64,000 bases of DNA from Phoenix dactylifera (GCF_009389715.1 NC_052400.1:22599674-22663673); one strand, 5' to 3'; positions 36,236-48,821 are shown, counted from the first letter of the stretch. Program-made: numbers and translations. The notes: generated by a model not told the origin, from the sequence alone.

Positions 36236-37044
36236 TGTGTTATGTTATATGTCCGGTGTTTAATGATTTTTCATATGTTGTCCGAGACTGATTCAGAAAC
36301 GTGTTTTCTAATCTCGTTTTTATGAAATTGGAGTTTTGTGCTCATGCACCCTGTTTGGATTATGTTTGAAGGCAGCTGGGGTCTTTTGCACAGAGTGTTA
36401 TGCTAGCTCAACGTTGGGAGACATTTGTGGTATAACTGTAATGTTGATCCTAGATCTGAGTGATGCTTGATGGTCCTGGTAGCAATGAAAGTCTGAGCAG
36501 ATTCAGGTTGTTTCATGTGATGGAAGAAATAATAGTCTCTCTTTGTCAACTCGAGCAACTTTTAACTGTAGTCTGGTATGATAAGTCGTGATGATGTTGG
36601 GCATTGTAATCTTTCCGTGGATTTGAATCTTATGGCATGCTAACCACATTTTGTTGGTTTGCAAGGTATTGCCTGTTGATGATTCATAAGCATGATGTCT
36701 CTTGGAGATTGATCTGTTGGCTGTTCAGTTGGTTGCTTAGTTGGCATTTACGTGGAGTTGATTTTCAATTTTACTGCTATTTATATAGATGTGAGTTGCA
36801 TGTTAAAAGCTTTGTTTTGTTTTCTTTCTTTTTTTCATTGTCCTTTGCAACCTCCATTGCACCTGTTGGTCTTCTTGAGAAGTTTGATTAGTCCCTCCTT
36901 TCTTCCCAAACCGTTGTTTGATTTTAATTTTATCAATTGCTTGAAGTGAATGACTTGCAGGGTATGTATATATTTTGTTGGTCCCTGCGGGATTTTCTTA
37001 TGATTTGATTGGAATGGGTGTTGAGTTGGTGTGAGAACGTTACT

Positions 37045-38195
37045 TAGGATTTTTAACTTCATATATTCCAAGAACTAAATTTGTTTTCGTTTGTTGATGT
37101 ATTTATTTTGGATGCTAGGCTAACCATGTTTCCTTATTTCAGTTATCCATGTGTTAGCCAGCTGAGCCCTTCTTTACTTTTAGCTGATCTTTAAATCTTA
37201 CTGCATGCTCATTCTATGTTTTCCATCTGGTCCTTGAGAAGGTGATCACCCTTTGGCTTGAAGGTTTGCTTTTATATTCAAGGCAATAATGTATCTGCCT
37301 GTTTGCCTGCACGTGGCCTCTTTGCTTTTCTTGTGTTACCAAATGTTTGTCAGGTTAAGGAAGATGGTAGGCATAAATGCAAAGATTTTTGCAGCATTAT
37401 TTGAAGTATGGAGGGTTGATTGTTGGCATCAATGCATTATTTGCAACAAATTACGCTTATCTTTGGCCATCTAAGACTTGACCAGATAATTCTCTCTTTG
37501 AAAACAGAAAAAAGAAAAGCAAATAAAAATTCTCTCCAGCCATCTAAGACTTGACCAGATAATTGAAGCACACCATGGGGACCAAGAGAGAATTCTCTCC
37601 AGCCATGCAAACCGTCCGTTCAAGCATTCCCACGGATTTACAATACAGTTCTATTGAGATTTTGGGTCTTCCCTTTCGTCTGACCTAGGTCAAACCTTCC
37701 CAAAGAGGACATAGAATGTCTGATACACAAGAAGATATTTCTGCTGCAAAACAAGAATGTTGACCCATTGACGACAAGCCATGCGCATGTTTGAAACAGG
37801 AATGCTTCTGCAGAGGAGATTACATGGAAAAAGACGATCATAGATAAGGGCACCTTTCATTCCATCGAAGCAGCCCGTTCCGATCATGCACACATCAAAC
37901 TCAGATAACCACATCAAGCATCAAAGGTCGTAAAACTACTAACTTCTGTCAAAACAGAATGCGTGACATACGTCCTGCCCAGGCAGACAGCAAGGTTCGG
38001 CAGAGTCTCATGCCACGCTGCTCAACGTTCATGTGTTTTAGAGAAAAGAATGGGAAGGATCTTCAGCAAAACTTCATTACTAGTGACCTCGGATTATCGT
38101 ATATGTACAGACTGCAACTACATAAAGAATCTGTTCTTTATGGACAAACAGCCAGCAACAATTACTACAAGTCATTTCGAATAAGGAAGCGATTT
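37045..38195. other. Segment present only in copy B (1151 bases)
   Basis: Copy A has a 10-base filler here. The minus strand is probably the 3' flank or 3' UTR of the CIPK24-like locus. No protein-coding frame I recognise. A 10-base filler at the joint in copy A is typical of end-joining after a deletion, so deletion in A is more likely than insertion in B. Confidence 0.6.
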
Positions 38196-38358
38196 GAATG
38201 ATGCTCCTCATATAAATACACCTGAATACCTCACAAACTGGTTTGACATATGGATGACGGTGGCGGCAACAACTGGTTCCTCTCACATTGGCCCGTCGAT
38301 GCACATGGGATGAGCTACAAGCACTAATTATTACATTTGCAACAGATCTTAGAGTAGT

Positions 38359-38448
38359 TCAGCAAGTTGTTGTCCTGCGCAGTGAAGATTTAGCAGCTGC
38401 TTCTGTTGGTCTCCAGATGATATGCTCCAGCTTGCCATTCTTGGAGAA
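38359..38448 (-). pseudogene. CIPK24-like last exon (segment B)
   Basis: Acceptor ...TGTACATGCAG, then FSKNGKLEHIIWRPTEAA and onward to RRTTTC and TGA at 38359; 29 codons. The stop position agrees with the family C-terminus, but six bases are missing near the start compared with copy A (FSKNG against FYKILYG). Paralogous to 20274-20381. Confidence 0.7.
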
Positions 38449-39292
38449 CTGCATGTACAATAACCTTTCCTAGTCAATGATGGTAAGTACATCATCTTCT
38501 CTTTTTGTAAGCTGCTTTTAGTAACAATAAATTAACCAATCAAGATACAGTTATGATGCACTCTGGTCAAACAGTCCCAGAAAAGGATTCAATCAGGTCT
38601 TTTTACCACTTACTAACCTTTTTTTCTCGGGAAACCCATTCAGTTTTGAATTACCCAGGTCCAAATACTTGGGATGCACCATCCAAGACATGAACTAGGA
38701 AACTCAAGCTTGTTAGGTGGAAGGGCGCGCATGACAATTGGGCAAATGACCAATTCAAATTGTTAACCTCAAGTCACCACCAGCAAATAGCTACAAAATC
38801 CTAACTTAAGATAGTGGATGCTTCGGGTTTGACCCTACCCGCCCTGTAACCCGATCCATTACCCGACTCCTCCCAAGATTTGGACCAAATCTGTCCGACC
38901 TCAACCTAATTATATGAATTCACCTCCTCTTCTCTTATCTATAACCCCCATTGCTTTCATTAAGCTCCCTAAAACCCTATACCCCTTACCCTCTTTGATG
39001 GATCCCAACTGCTACAACCACATTGAGAATGGCCGTGTCGGTGAGGAAAACACTAATGGCCCTCTCTCGAAGCTATTGTTGTCATCGCTCCCTATCTCCA
39101 CTGTCGAGGTTTGCAATGAGTATCCCACCACGACCTGTCATTGCCTACAACAATGTCATGCCCCATATTGGTTGGCTTTTTTTATTTTTTTATTTTTTCA
39201 AATTTTTAAAATTTAATGAAAAGTATTTTTTTTTGCTTTTTGAATAATTTTAAGTCTAATTTAATGTTTCTTGATGCCTTTTGATGTTTTTA

Positions 39293-40031
39293 TCAAGGTC
39301 CGCTATACCGACCGTACCGACGTACAGGTGGGCACCGGTACCGGTAACGTACTAAACCAAACTTGGTCATACCGACCCGGTTCAAGGACAGCGCGTGCGA
39401 GAGCACGGGCGCGCGGGGCACCGGTACCGGTAACGTACTAAACCAAACTTGGTCATACCGACCCGGTTCAAGGACAGCGCGCGCGAGAGCACGGGCGTGT
39501 GGCCCCGCGCGCGCAAAAAGTGTTCCGCGCATTTCTCTCGTTTTCCACTTAAAACCGCAACCGCGCAACGCGTTTTCCTGCGCCATTTTTCTTGTGGACG
39601 CGTTTTCCTCGCAAAACGCGTTTTCTGTGCGGGATTTCCTTCTTCCTAAGCCTTCTTGTTTCTTCTCCTCTCTCCTCCGCTCTTCTCCTGCGAGTAAGCG
39701 CCGACGAGGATCGCCCCGACGAAGATCGCCCCAACGAGGCCCAGTACTGGTAAGTCTCCTCTTTCTCTTCTTCTCCTCTTCTTCCTCTTCTTCTCCTCTC
39801 TCTTCTTCCTCTTCTTTCCTGTTCTTCTTCCTCTTCTTTCTTTTTCCTCGCACCGGTACTAGGTGGTACTGATGCAAACTGGACTGGTTCGCATTGGTAC
39901 ACAATAGGAACCGGTCGGTTCCAGCTCCTGGGGCCATAACCGTTTTCCGCGGCCGAACCGTATTGGTTGGCTCCGGTACTGGTACGGTACATGCTATACT
40001 AGCCGATACGGGCCGGTTCAGCATACCTTGA
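39293..40031. mobile_element. Small TIR element rich in GGTACCG words, with an internal 86-bp tandem repeat
   Basis: Starts TCAAGGTCCGCTATACC and ends ...ATACCTTGA, short terminal inverted repeats flanked on both sides by TTTTTA (39287-39292 and 40032-40037). Inside, an 86-base unit beginning GGCACCGGTACCGGTAACG is repeated about twice (39331-39502). A pyrimidine-rich stretch (39740-39845) gives long meaningless open frames. Noncoding; the family is not identified. Confidence 0.55.
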
Positions 40032-40599
40032 TTTTTATCATCTGGTATACTTTCAACAATGCTTCTCGAAGTTTTGGAGTGATTTTTCTATGCTATCGTG
40101 GCATTGCTGTGAAACAATGCTACCTTAGGAAAACAAAAATCTAGCAAATTTGTCATTGGGTTTGCTACCCCAGCTATAACTTTTGCATAAGTGGAGTCAA
40201 GATTCCAATCCAAAGATAACCATAGATCTTCGAGTAGGTAGTTAACTAGTGACCAAAAATTCATAGTAGTATAAAACCAAAAAAATGATGGTCTTTAGAA
40301 ACCAGAGCATTAGATCGAAACCAAAATGAAACGAAAAGAGCTAGTGATCCTGGCTTCGTACGTTAGGAGAAGCAACATGAATTAATCAATTAGTAAAATA
40401 CAAAACATACAATGATACAATTAATTAGATGTTTTTAGAGTACAACATACATATCGATGTCTAAAATCTCGTCGAGTGGCAATATCTCTCATAGATATTG
40501 GGGTTGCTTTCGTATGTAGGAGGCTCAACCCAATGTTCGAACCATATGGCCCTCAGTTTCCGTAAGCTCGTCAGGCCAAACAAAAGGTTCGTAATCTAG

Positions 40600-42453
40600 A
40601 TGGTCCCTATACGTGCAGTGGGTGACAGTGTCGCTCTATGAGAAGTCTCCGCCTGATACTGCGGTTGTGGAGCAACCCATCCAAATATGCTGGCAGCAAA
40701 TTCCGACTCATAAGGTGCTTTAGGTTGTGTACGATAGTAGTCACTAAAGGATGATATGTCTGAAGCACCGTATCTACAAGAAAAGTAGCCGACACCATAT
40801 CTATAGGATTCCTATAGGATTCTGAACTTGATATGTTGAGAGATTCTACCCCACGTTCTATATCATCTACAACAGCCTCGTATTCACCACGACCTCGAGA
40901 ACCTCGTCATCTATATGCAATCGTACCTTCACGGTCTCTCGATCGTGCACCATGATCTCTATCCTACATGGCGTGAGTGAATTGAGACTCTCTGATGAAT
41001 CGAATCCCATCCTAGGGTTGTGAGCCATACACGGTGGTCTGACCTCCCTGGCCACCAAATGCATCATCATTGCTACTCTTATATGACAGTAAGCATAAGA
41101 GCTCCTTGGTATCTGAATCTAACTTCTCCATTCTCTTCAACGAGGCCTTGCCTTTGCCTTTACCTTTCTTCGTAGCTGCTTTCTTTTCTGTCCTGCCCCA
41201 CTCTGACCGGCTTCGCTGCAGTGATAGACCATGCCATCCTAACTGGCTGGACCGGGTAGTGTGGCAGCCTCGTCCAAGTATCTCTAGATCAAATCGTTGG
41301 GATGATGTCTAAGATATGGAATCATGTGACCATCTGATCCCCATTGATCCCTCTACCTGATTTGTTGGATGCGAGCGTGGGATGTTACGTTTTGTCCATT
41401 GCTCTACATCCACCCTAATCTCGCCCACTATAATGCTAGCTGCTTGTGGAGACGATCCTAACTCGTCGAGCTCTTGCTTCCATTGTTGGCCTTTAAGCTA
41501 ACTAATTATCGAATCCTTATCATCCTGTACAAAATCATTGTGGAGCAAATCATTATACTTCAGCTCCACTTCCTCCTTAATGCACTTAAGCCTCAACCTT
41601 AAATTATAGTGCACGTGGACGAGATTGTTGCGGCATTTCTGTGCGAGACGGTTCCTCTATTTGTCATAGATCAGGACGAATGTGGACCAATTGCGCTCAT
41701 AGCCACTAGAGGACACCATCTGCGAGAGGATCCAGATAGCAAGCCGCCTAAGATGTCGGGCTAACTCTCCGAAATGAAACCACCACTCAACGACAAAAGC
41801 GTTGAACAAATTATATATAAGATGGTGGTAACTATAAAATATCAACCAAGCACCTAATAGCTATTGTTCATATGTAATATACCTAAATTCATTATGATAC
41901 TGCACTTGTTGAGCATAGCTTCTTATTCATCGAAGTTGTGAAAGCCCTCCCTAAATAGTTGTTTGTGCAAAAGATATATGCCTTGTGATGTTATAATATG
42001 CCGAATAAATTTAAAATTACAAAAGGCATACCCCACCTAAATTAATTAACCTACTCAAAACATTGTGTTACGACATCTGGATCAGGCTCCATCTTGCATA
42101 TCACACTGCACAGGGCATCCATTGCAATATCAGGGATGTACTGGAACTTTGGATTCAAGTAGCAAGTTGTCAATACAATTTGCAATTATTTTAGTATGAC
42201 ATGACCAACTAAAAGACTAGACAATGAACTATTTTAATGCATATTCTTACTTGCTAGATGCAGCGTCCTACCCATTTGGTAGTCCTGCATCTGCTCAATG
42301 ATGTCTATGTACTCAGGCATTCAATGGATCTGCCTATCTGATCTGCTCCTTAGCAACCATCATCATACGATAAAAAAAGCCCATCTACGGATACCTCTCA
42401 CAGTCCATAGCCCAAAGCATGGCAGCCAGCATCCAATACTGATTTTTGGTATC
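40600..42453 (-). mobile_element. hAT-family transposase remnant inserted in the CIPK24-like locus
   Basis: Minus-strand pieces in order: MLAAMLWAMDCERYP and FFYRMMMVAKEQIR (about 42430-42340), CYLNPKFQYIPDIAMDALCS (about 42170-42110), EWWFHFGELARHLRRLAIWI (about 41790), LSQMVSSSGYERNWSTFVLI (about 41730), then a basic Lys/Gly-rich and Ser/Tyr-rich tail to about 40600. These are the conserved pieces of a plant hAT transposase with its C-terminal dimerisation region (the SSSxxERNWSxF motif is distinctive). Stops and frameshifts are frequent, and no terminal repeats or clear 8-bp duplication were found. It starts abruptly inside a kinase exon at 42453. Confidence 0.82.
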
Positions 42454-42509
42454 ATCAATTTAACTTCTGAAGAAAACCAAGGTGGGCAGGAAAATTCTGC
42501 TGCATTGAT
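42454..42509 (-). pseudogene. CIPK24-like exon, truncated by hAT sequence
   Basis: After acceptor TGACTTTGCAG the minus strand reads INAAEFSCPPWFSSEVKL, the kinase-domain segment that normally continues into HRILDPNP. Instead, transposase sequence follows after 56 bases, and the rest of the exon was not found below. Confidence 0.85.
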
Positions 42510-44477
42510 CTGCAAAGTCATCAGATATGTCAGCACTGAAAACAGCTAATGTAGCAGATTGAAAGTAAAGGAATCTAACTTTTAAGTGGTCAGGAATATT
42601 TGCACTGCATTGTGGAAAGCAAGCTTCTGGAACAATACAGCAGTTAGGGGAACAGAGATCATGTCAGTTCAGTGCGAAATTCATATTTGGTGATATTAGC
42701 AATTATAAAATCACTTTATACAAGTCAGAGCATAGGACACTTCTAATGACCTTTGAATTTTGATACTCAATTGAATCAGCATTTCCTCCAGTTCACTTTG
42801 TCAAGATTATTCTTTAACTTTGCTTACCCACCCCCCCCCCCCCCCCCCCCGGCACTCCCACTTCCACTTAGGGCTGTTACTCCAACCCATAAACCCGTTA
42901 CCCAACCTGGTCCCCGTCGACCCCGCTATGACACACCAATGAATGGGTTGGGGGTATGGGTTCAAAGTCAGACCCATTGAAAATTTCACGTCACGTCTAG
43001 GTTTAAGGTTTTTAGACCTGACCTAATTCAGTCCTGACGAATAACCTCATTTATACTATTTATATAATATCAGTTTTATTTATACCCTTCAATTCTGAAC
43101 TCTTTGTATATGAATGTTCTATAACTTAAAAGGGATAGATAAAAATAATCCCATGTTAGGACATGTTTGGTGTTTGAACTTGACTTTAGATCAAGTGTAT
43201 ATTTTATGTTTTTCCTCAATCATTGTTATATGGGTAACTATCAAATGCTTGTTGATCATGTTTTAACTTTTGCAGCACATAATTGGATGTTACATTAATA
43301 AGATTCTCAAAGCATGGATAGTTTTAACTTGACTAATTGCTCAGACTATTAGGTCAGACACAGGTCTTAACATACTTGAACCGGCCTGAAAACCAGATGG
43401 GTCTTATGATATTTTTATTGCTCGAGTTAAGACCTGATCCAGTCCTTCAAATAGGCATGAAACAAAACTTAGACCCAAAACTCCAAGAGGTCTAGGTCCA
43501 GGTGTACTAAAACCTGGACCCAACCCAGTAGCTCCTGTACTCTTGCTCCTATCTCACTCCTCGATATAAATTTATTAAACTATCTAAGCAGAGACAGAAA
43601 GCATGTGACATATTAAGGATTGAAGCAACATACTAAGGATTGAAGTACTGATTTTCTGAATATAGCTAACTCTGTCGTGACATATTTCTCCAAAATAATG
43701 AAAGTTATCAAATCAATCTAAGTTTTTATCAAAAAATTCTCATTTTCCCAATCTTACTATGGCTTGTTCTGAATTGTTACAAACGTCCAACACTTTGTCT
43801 AATTACTTGACAAAAATCTCAGAAGTTTAGATGAAATCAGTTCCCAACTTTCCATTATTTTAGTTTAATCATTTCAATTAGATTTAGTTATGATTATCTA
43901 GTCAAACTGTCCACCCAATTAAAGCATCTAAAATAGTTACATCTTAAATAAAGAAGATTTTGTAAAGTAATGACTTTTTGAATTTACATTGGAATTGTCA
44001 TCCTGAATTTGAATAATCCCCTTTTTATATAAGACGCCCTTCAACATTCTCCAGTTAAGATCTTAACTCTCGATGCCTTTGATATAATGATGAAAGCATT
44101 TCAGAATATCCTAATCCTAGACCTATACACATAGTTTATATACTTAGTAGACACTATAGAAATGCATATGTAATTCAACGAGCATGCACGTAGGCAAAAG
44201 AATGATCTCTAACACCATAGTGCAATTATCCAAGTCAAAGGCCACAAGACGGTAACATTATTTCCTTGCTCATAAGGAATTGGAAGGGCATCTTCATGGA
44301 TGGACTGCAGATTTAATGACAGTATGTTTGTTGCTTGAGAAAATGTATTCCCTGAAATCATACTTATAAAAATGTTCGCTGACAAGAATGTCAGTGATCC
44401 CCTGTCAAGCATAAAATACAAAGTTAGGATACATGATGCAGGCCCCTGATGAAGTGACTTTGGGGTAAGGAACTTAC
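42510..44477. other. Intron-like and repetitive DNA between CIPK24-like exons
   Basis: Contains a poly-C tract (42831-42850), a stretch with AACCCGTTACCCAACC words and a minus-strand open frame at 44209-44421 that I cannot assign. No further kinase exon seen. Confidence 0.5.
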
Positions 44478-44603
44478 TTTTCTATACAAGGTTGGAAAAT
44501 CAGTCTTGTCAAAAGGAAGATATCCAGCCATTAAAACATATAGGATGACTCCACATGACCATGTATCTGCTGCGGAACCATCAAAACCTTGTTGCTGGAG
44601 TTC
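44478..44603 (-). pseudogene. CIPK24-like exon (kinase subdomains IX-X)
   Basis: 126 bases, 42 codons. Acceptor TTCTAG at the 5' side, donor GTAAGTT at the 3' side. It includes [37 protein letters not shown]. The D of DxW and the GYLPF stretch are as in the family; the first residue is E where V is usual. Frame and splice sites are intact here. Confidence 0.88.
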
Positions 44604-46227
44604 CTAGAAGCCCAGCTGCTTGTTTTTATACCAGTGTATGGCAAATAACTTGGCAAAATTACTTCAAAAGTAAAAGTAACCATTCCTCAAATTTAACAGT
44701 TAAAATTAGATACATATAACAAGACTCAGAGAATCAAACGAAACCTGATAAGAAGCTGATGGAAAGTCCTGAACAAATATGGCAATAAGTATTTTCAACA
44801 TATTGTTTATTATTAGCGTATGCACAATTGCAGCAGAAATCCAAGATCAGATTATATGTTTGGTATTTGTTTAAGCAGTCTCATATCTCATATGCATCGC
44901 AGGTTATAGGATCCCTCCAGTGAGATCTAAGCCAGACAGTAGGTGGAGATACGGCTCTTAGTTATTACACAATAGGCATTGAGACCAAATGAATGAACCA
45001 TCAAGCCTTTTTTCCAACTGTGGTGTTGCCTTTCTAAATCACCAAGCATTCCTATTTAGGGCAGCCTGTACGTTATTTCAGGACATTGAGACTAAAAGGA
45101 TAATTTCAGATAATAGTTAGAAAACTATCTTTATGGTATGATTCAAGATATTGCATACTAACAAGCACCTACAACCATAAAACCAGCATAGCCAGGATTT
45201 GGTTCTTGAAAGGATTTGATGCATTAGGTATTTTCGGCATGTTTCTTATTCTTTTTTCAGTCATTATTTTCTGTTTAGGAGGATCAATTTTCTTGAAGAA
45301 ACAAGAGGCCTCAGGCCATCTTTTCTCCCCTCTCCGCCTCTTCTACTTTATTTCCTCATTGTTATTCTTCTACTTCCTCTTCTCTTATTCCTTTTCCCCC
45401 GTAACTTGACTATTATCTGGCTTGCATAGCAGAGTTCTATTTTCTAGATCAGAAATCAGATCTACTTCTGTATGCAATTATACCATAATCTTCAGAGATA
45501 AAATTTGAAGGGTAAAAGATAATTTAGAATATCCTATTCTAAAGCAATATTTGCCGCAGAAAAATTTATTGTAGCCTTTAAATCTGAACAAAGCCACATT
45601 AGAATTTGATAAAATTAAGAGCGAATAAGTTAAAAGTGAAGACATTAAACAAAGGTTCAGAGTTGCAGTAACAAACATTAAGTGAGAAAGTAGATTTTGG
45701 AATGGCTTATCCATGTACGTAATAAGTGAAAGCCCCAGCAAAGACAGGATCTCAAATCCAAGTTGATGGGTCAAAAAGCTGAGTGAATGACCTGAGAATG
45801 CTTTAGAGGAAGTAGTAAGAGATGATTGAGATCCACAGAAGTGACTCTAAATTGTCAGGTTAATGCTTGTCGTTATTTTCATATAATGCAGTAACCTACT
45901 AATATCTCACATACATACAAACATGGATAAATATATACATGTATGTCAAGTTTAGCCAAACTGGGCAGTTCGGACCATACCAAATCAGTCAAGAACCGGA
46001 ACGGTGCAAGAGGTCTAGATGGTTCGGCACTTTAAAAAAATCCCTCCCCACCACCCCTCATGCGCACAGTCGCCTCGCTTAATCACCCTCTTGGATGCCT
46101 CCTCGCCCGATCTTGAGCCCCCCAGCCTCCTCACTTGATTTTCAATGGAGATCCTCGGGTATGATCTCAAGCTCCCCCCCCTCCGCCCCGACCCCCTAGA
46201 GTTAGGGTTAGGATTAGGGGGCTCTCT

Positions 46228-46268
<41 letters not shown>

Positions 46269-47353
46269 CTTCATCCCTCTCTCCCCCTGCTCTCTCTCTC
46301 TCTCTCTCTCCCCCTCCCTCTCCACCGCCCTCTCCCTGTTTCAGTACACTCCGGCACGACATGGTACGAGCCCATACTGTACTCGGTACAGGTTTGGTGA
46401 ACCATGTATATGAGTATTCCATTACATGAGTGCCATGGAATATATTATAGTGAAATATATCGGGGGACGTCTTTATGCGTCTATCCCAATTATCTAACAC
46501 ATGGAATATAAATACAATGGAACATACAAATGCATAAGGAGCGTGCACGCATGCACCCTTGCTGCATAATAAAAATTGGGCATATTTAGGTCAAGGTTTT
46601 AAAATGTAATACATGTGGTCGCATTTCTAGATGCAGTCCCTGTTGCATATGCAGCTTCTCAGCACTATGGGGACACATGCAGGCCACTCCTATGTGGGTT
46701 CATGCAGATGTAGCGGTTTCAAGCTGATGGATAAGGCAGCTGTGTTCTTGGTGGCCTATGTACATGTATTAAGAATGTTAATATGTTAATTATGTTATAA
46801 TTATTGTACCAGTTATCAAGTAGTAAGCATTAATTGTTAGTTGTTGTAGTTATTAATATTGCTCCAAGGTATTCCTGTTATTCTTGTTATTTCTTATATA
46901 TAATAATATTTATTTTATTTTTAAAAAAAACTAACCACATATGCCCCCGTATATGTGGGTCTGTATACCATATAAGCTCCATGCAGTCCCTTGACTGCTC
47001 TTATACCACAACCACCTCTCAAAAGACTGGTTTCAATTATATAAGGGAATGAGTTGGCTAGAACGAAATTCATGCACAGTTAAGATTACTTTCAGAATGT
47101 TCCAAAATCTGTTATCTATTGTTTAAAAATATTGAATCATTTAGTTTTCCCAGAATAACATATTTGTTTTAAGAATCATCTTGCCATGAAAACACTATGC
47201 TACACTTAACATCTGACAAAAGAATGTTTGCCCAAGTTAAACAAGATATCTTGACACAGATATGTGTAAACTATCAAAGAAAAATAGAGCCATATATAAT
47301 CAATGCAGCCAATCTAATTAACGGATTTGCAAGAACAATGTACTTGAAAATAC
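44604..47353. other. Intron-like DNA with microsatellites
   Basis: 2.75 kb between two CIPK24-like exons. Includes a (CT)n-rich block (46228-46322) inside a GC-rich repeat (about 45950-46410) with GGTACGAGCC/GGTACAGG words, probably a decayed TIR element. No kinase exon found. Confidence 0.5.
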
Positions 47354-47407
47354 CTCAGGAGCAACATAGTTTGGGGTCCCACATGTTGTGTGAAGAAGTC
47401 CAACTCC
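47354..47407 (-). pseudogene. CIPK24-like activation-segment exon
   Basis: 54 bases, reading GVGLLHTTCGTPNYVAPE between acceptor TTGGTTCCAG and donor GTATTTTC. This is the T-loop/P+1 exon of CIPK kinases, including the activating Thr pair and the APE motif. The sequence is intact. Confidence 0.92.
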
Positions 47408-48179
47408 CTGGAACCAACAGAATAGCCATTAATTACAAAAATAAATAACTGATAGAATAGACTAAATTGAGAATACAGAATAGCCATTAATTACATGTTG
47501 TGTGAAGAAGTCTAAATTGAGAGATGATCATGCCTTACATGAAATTATCTGCTACACTTGTTTCTAATCGTTTTTAGCATCTCTCTATTATTTCTAGAAC
47601 TCTGTGCTGCAATAGACTACATGGCATACAAAATCATCTGCCATCATCACTATGCAGGGTTAGCTGAAAGTTCCTGCCGTGTTGTCTGCTAGCAATTTAG
47701 GTTGTGTTCTCAGAGGCTTGTGGTCTAATACATTGGATGCATGTGAACACATTAACGTTGGAACAAGCCTGGAATAAGAAAAGAGAACCAAAATTTGCTG
47801 AATGACGATAATGGGGAATATTTCTTAAAATAAAAAAGAAAAATAAAACATAAACAAGGAAAGTGCCAGCACCAAGCTCAGGAGAATGTCAACGTTTCCC
47901 AAAAACCTTTGAGGGATTTTTTTTCTTTTTCTCTCTTTAACGCACTGTCAAATTGATGTTGATCATCCACCTTAATCATCCAATCTCGAATCCTGCGTTG
48001 AGCCACTGAAAACAGAAATTAAAACGAAAGCAGATGAACGTTGTTCATCCTTTTCAAAGTCTTGGCCGATTTAGATTTCCAAAACCTATGTTCGTTTGAA
48101 ATAAGTCAACAATGTGATGATTCTAAGTAATCGACTGTGGATTGCATATCTTTATCCCGGTCCTGCACCTATTGTATTT

Positions 48180-48423
48180 GTTGTGGTTGAAATTTGGCCT
48201 GAGGGTGACCATGCCGGACGAAGCTCAGAAGCCGCCGGCCGGGACGGAGAAAGGGAGCTACCTCCTGCGCTCGGATGTACCTGCACAAAGCCTTGGCTGG
48301 GGATTCCGGCGAAGGCCCTCCGATGGTTAAGTTAGCAGTTTCTGAGTGTTTTGAATTGCTTTGTATTGTTTCTCCTTGCTTCGTCCGGCTTGGTCACCCT
48401 CAGGCCAAATTTCAACCACAACA
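48180..48423. mobile_element. 244-bp inverted-repeat (MITE-like) element
   Basis: Arms 48180-48223 and 48379-48422 match in 43 of 44 positions as reverse complements (GTTGTGGTTGAAATTTGGCC outermost). The 155-base centre includes GGGATTCCGGCGAAGGCCC. GTATTT flanks both sides (48174-48179 and 48424-48429), a possible 6-bp target duplication. It lies in what was intron 1 of the CIPK24-like locus. Near-perfect arms suggest a recent insertion or maintained hairpin. Confidence 0.7.
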
Positions 48424-48821
48424 GTATTTTTCCTTTTTTCCCTCCTCCTCTGGCTCACTTAGTTTAAGAATTTTTGGAATTTAATGAACAAGCTTTGAAA
48501 TGAGATCATGATGTTTTGGGCTTCAAGGGAGACTTCTATCTACTGAGTTGGAAAAACAGTGGACTGTTTTCATCAATTCCCTTCCCTGAACAAAATCATG
48601 GGGAACAACCGATACTCGAGAAAAAGGGCAGCAAATGCTCATGTTTTTCTCCGCGCAATCTAAAGATCTTTCCCGTCCTAGAATTATGAGTCAAAAGAAT
48701 GGAGGCGGCAGGACATAATTAGAAGAGGAAGCAATAATTCAGGCGGGGTCTTGTCAAATTCGGTGAGCACGAAAAAACGGAAGAAGAAGGAGAAGGAGAA
48801 GGGGAAGAAGAAAAGGCATAA

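Larger units (their letters stand above)
31848..42002 (+). repeat. Segmental tandem duplication, copy B
   Basis: Collinear with 15062-21440, in the same orientation, but longer. It retains 1151 bases (37045-38195) and about 2.5 kb (about 38975-41455) missing from copy A, the latter including a TIR element and more hAT sequence. Homology stops after GATGTTATAATATG near 42002, inside hAT sequence. Confidence 0.9.

Noticed and set aside
39293..40024. 243-codon minus-strand frame rich in Glu/Lys/Arg
   Set aside because: Low-complexity translation of a pyrimidine-rich tract inside the TIR element; no domain.
46015..46548. 177-codon minus-strand frame with ER repeats
   Set aside because: Translation of a CT microsatellite block; no real protein signature.
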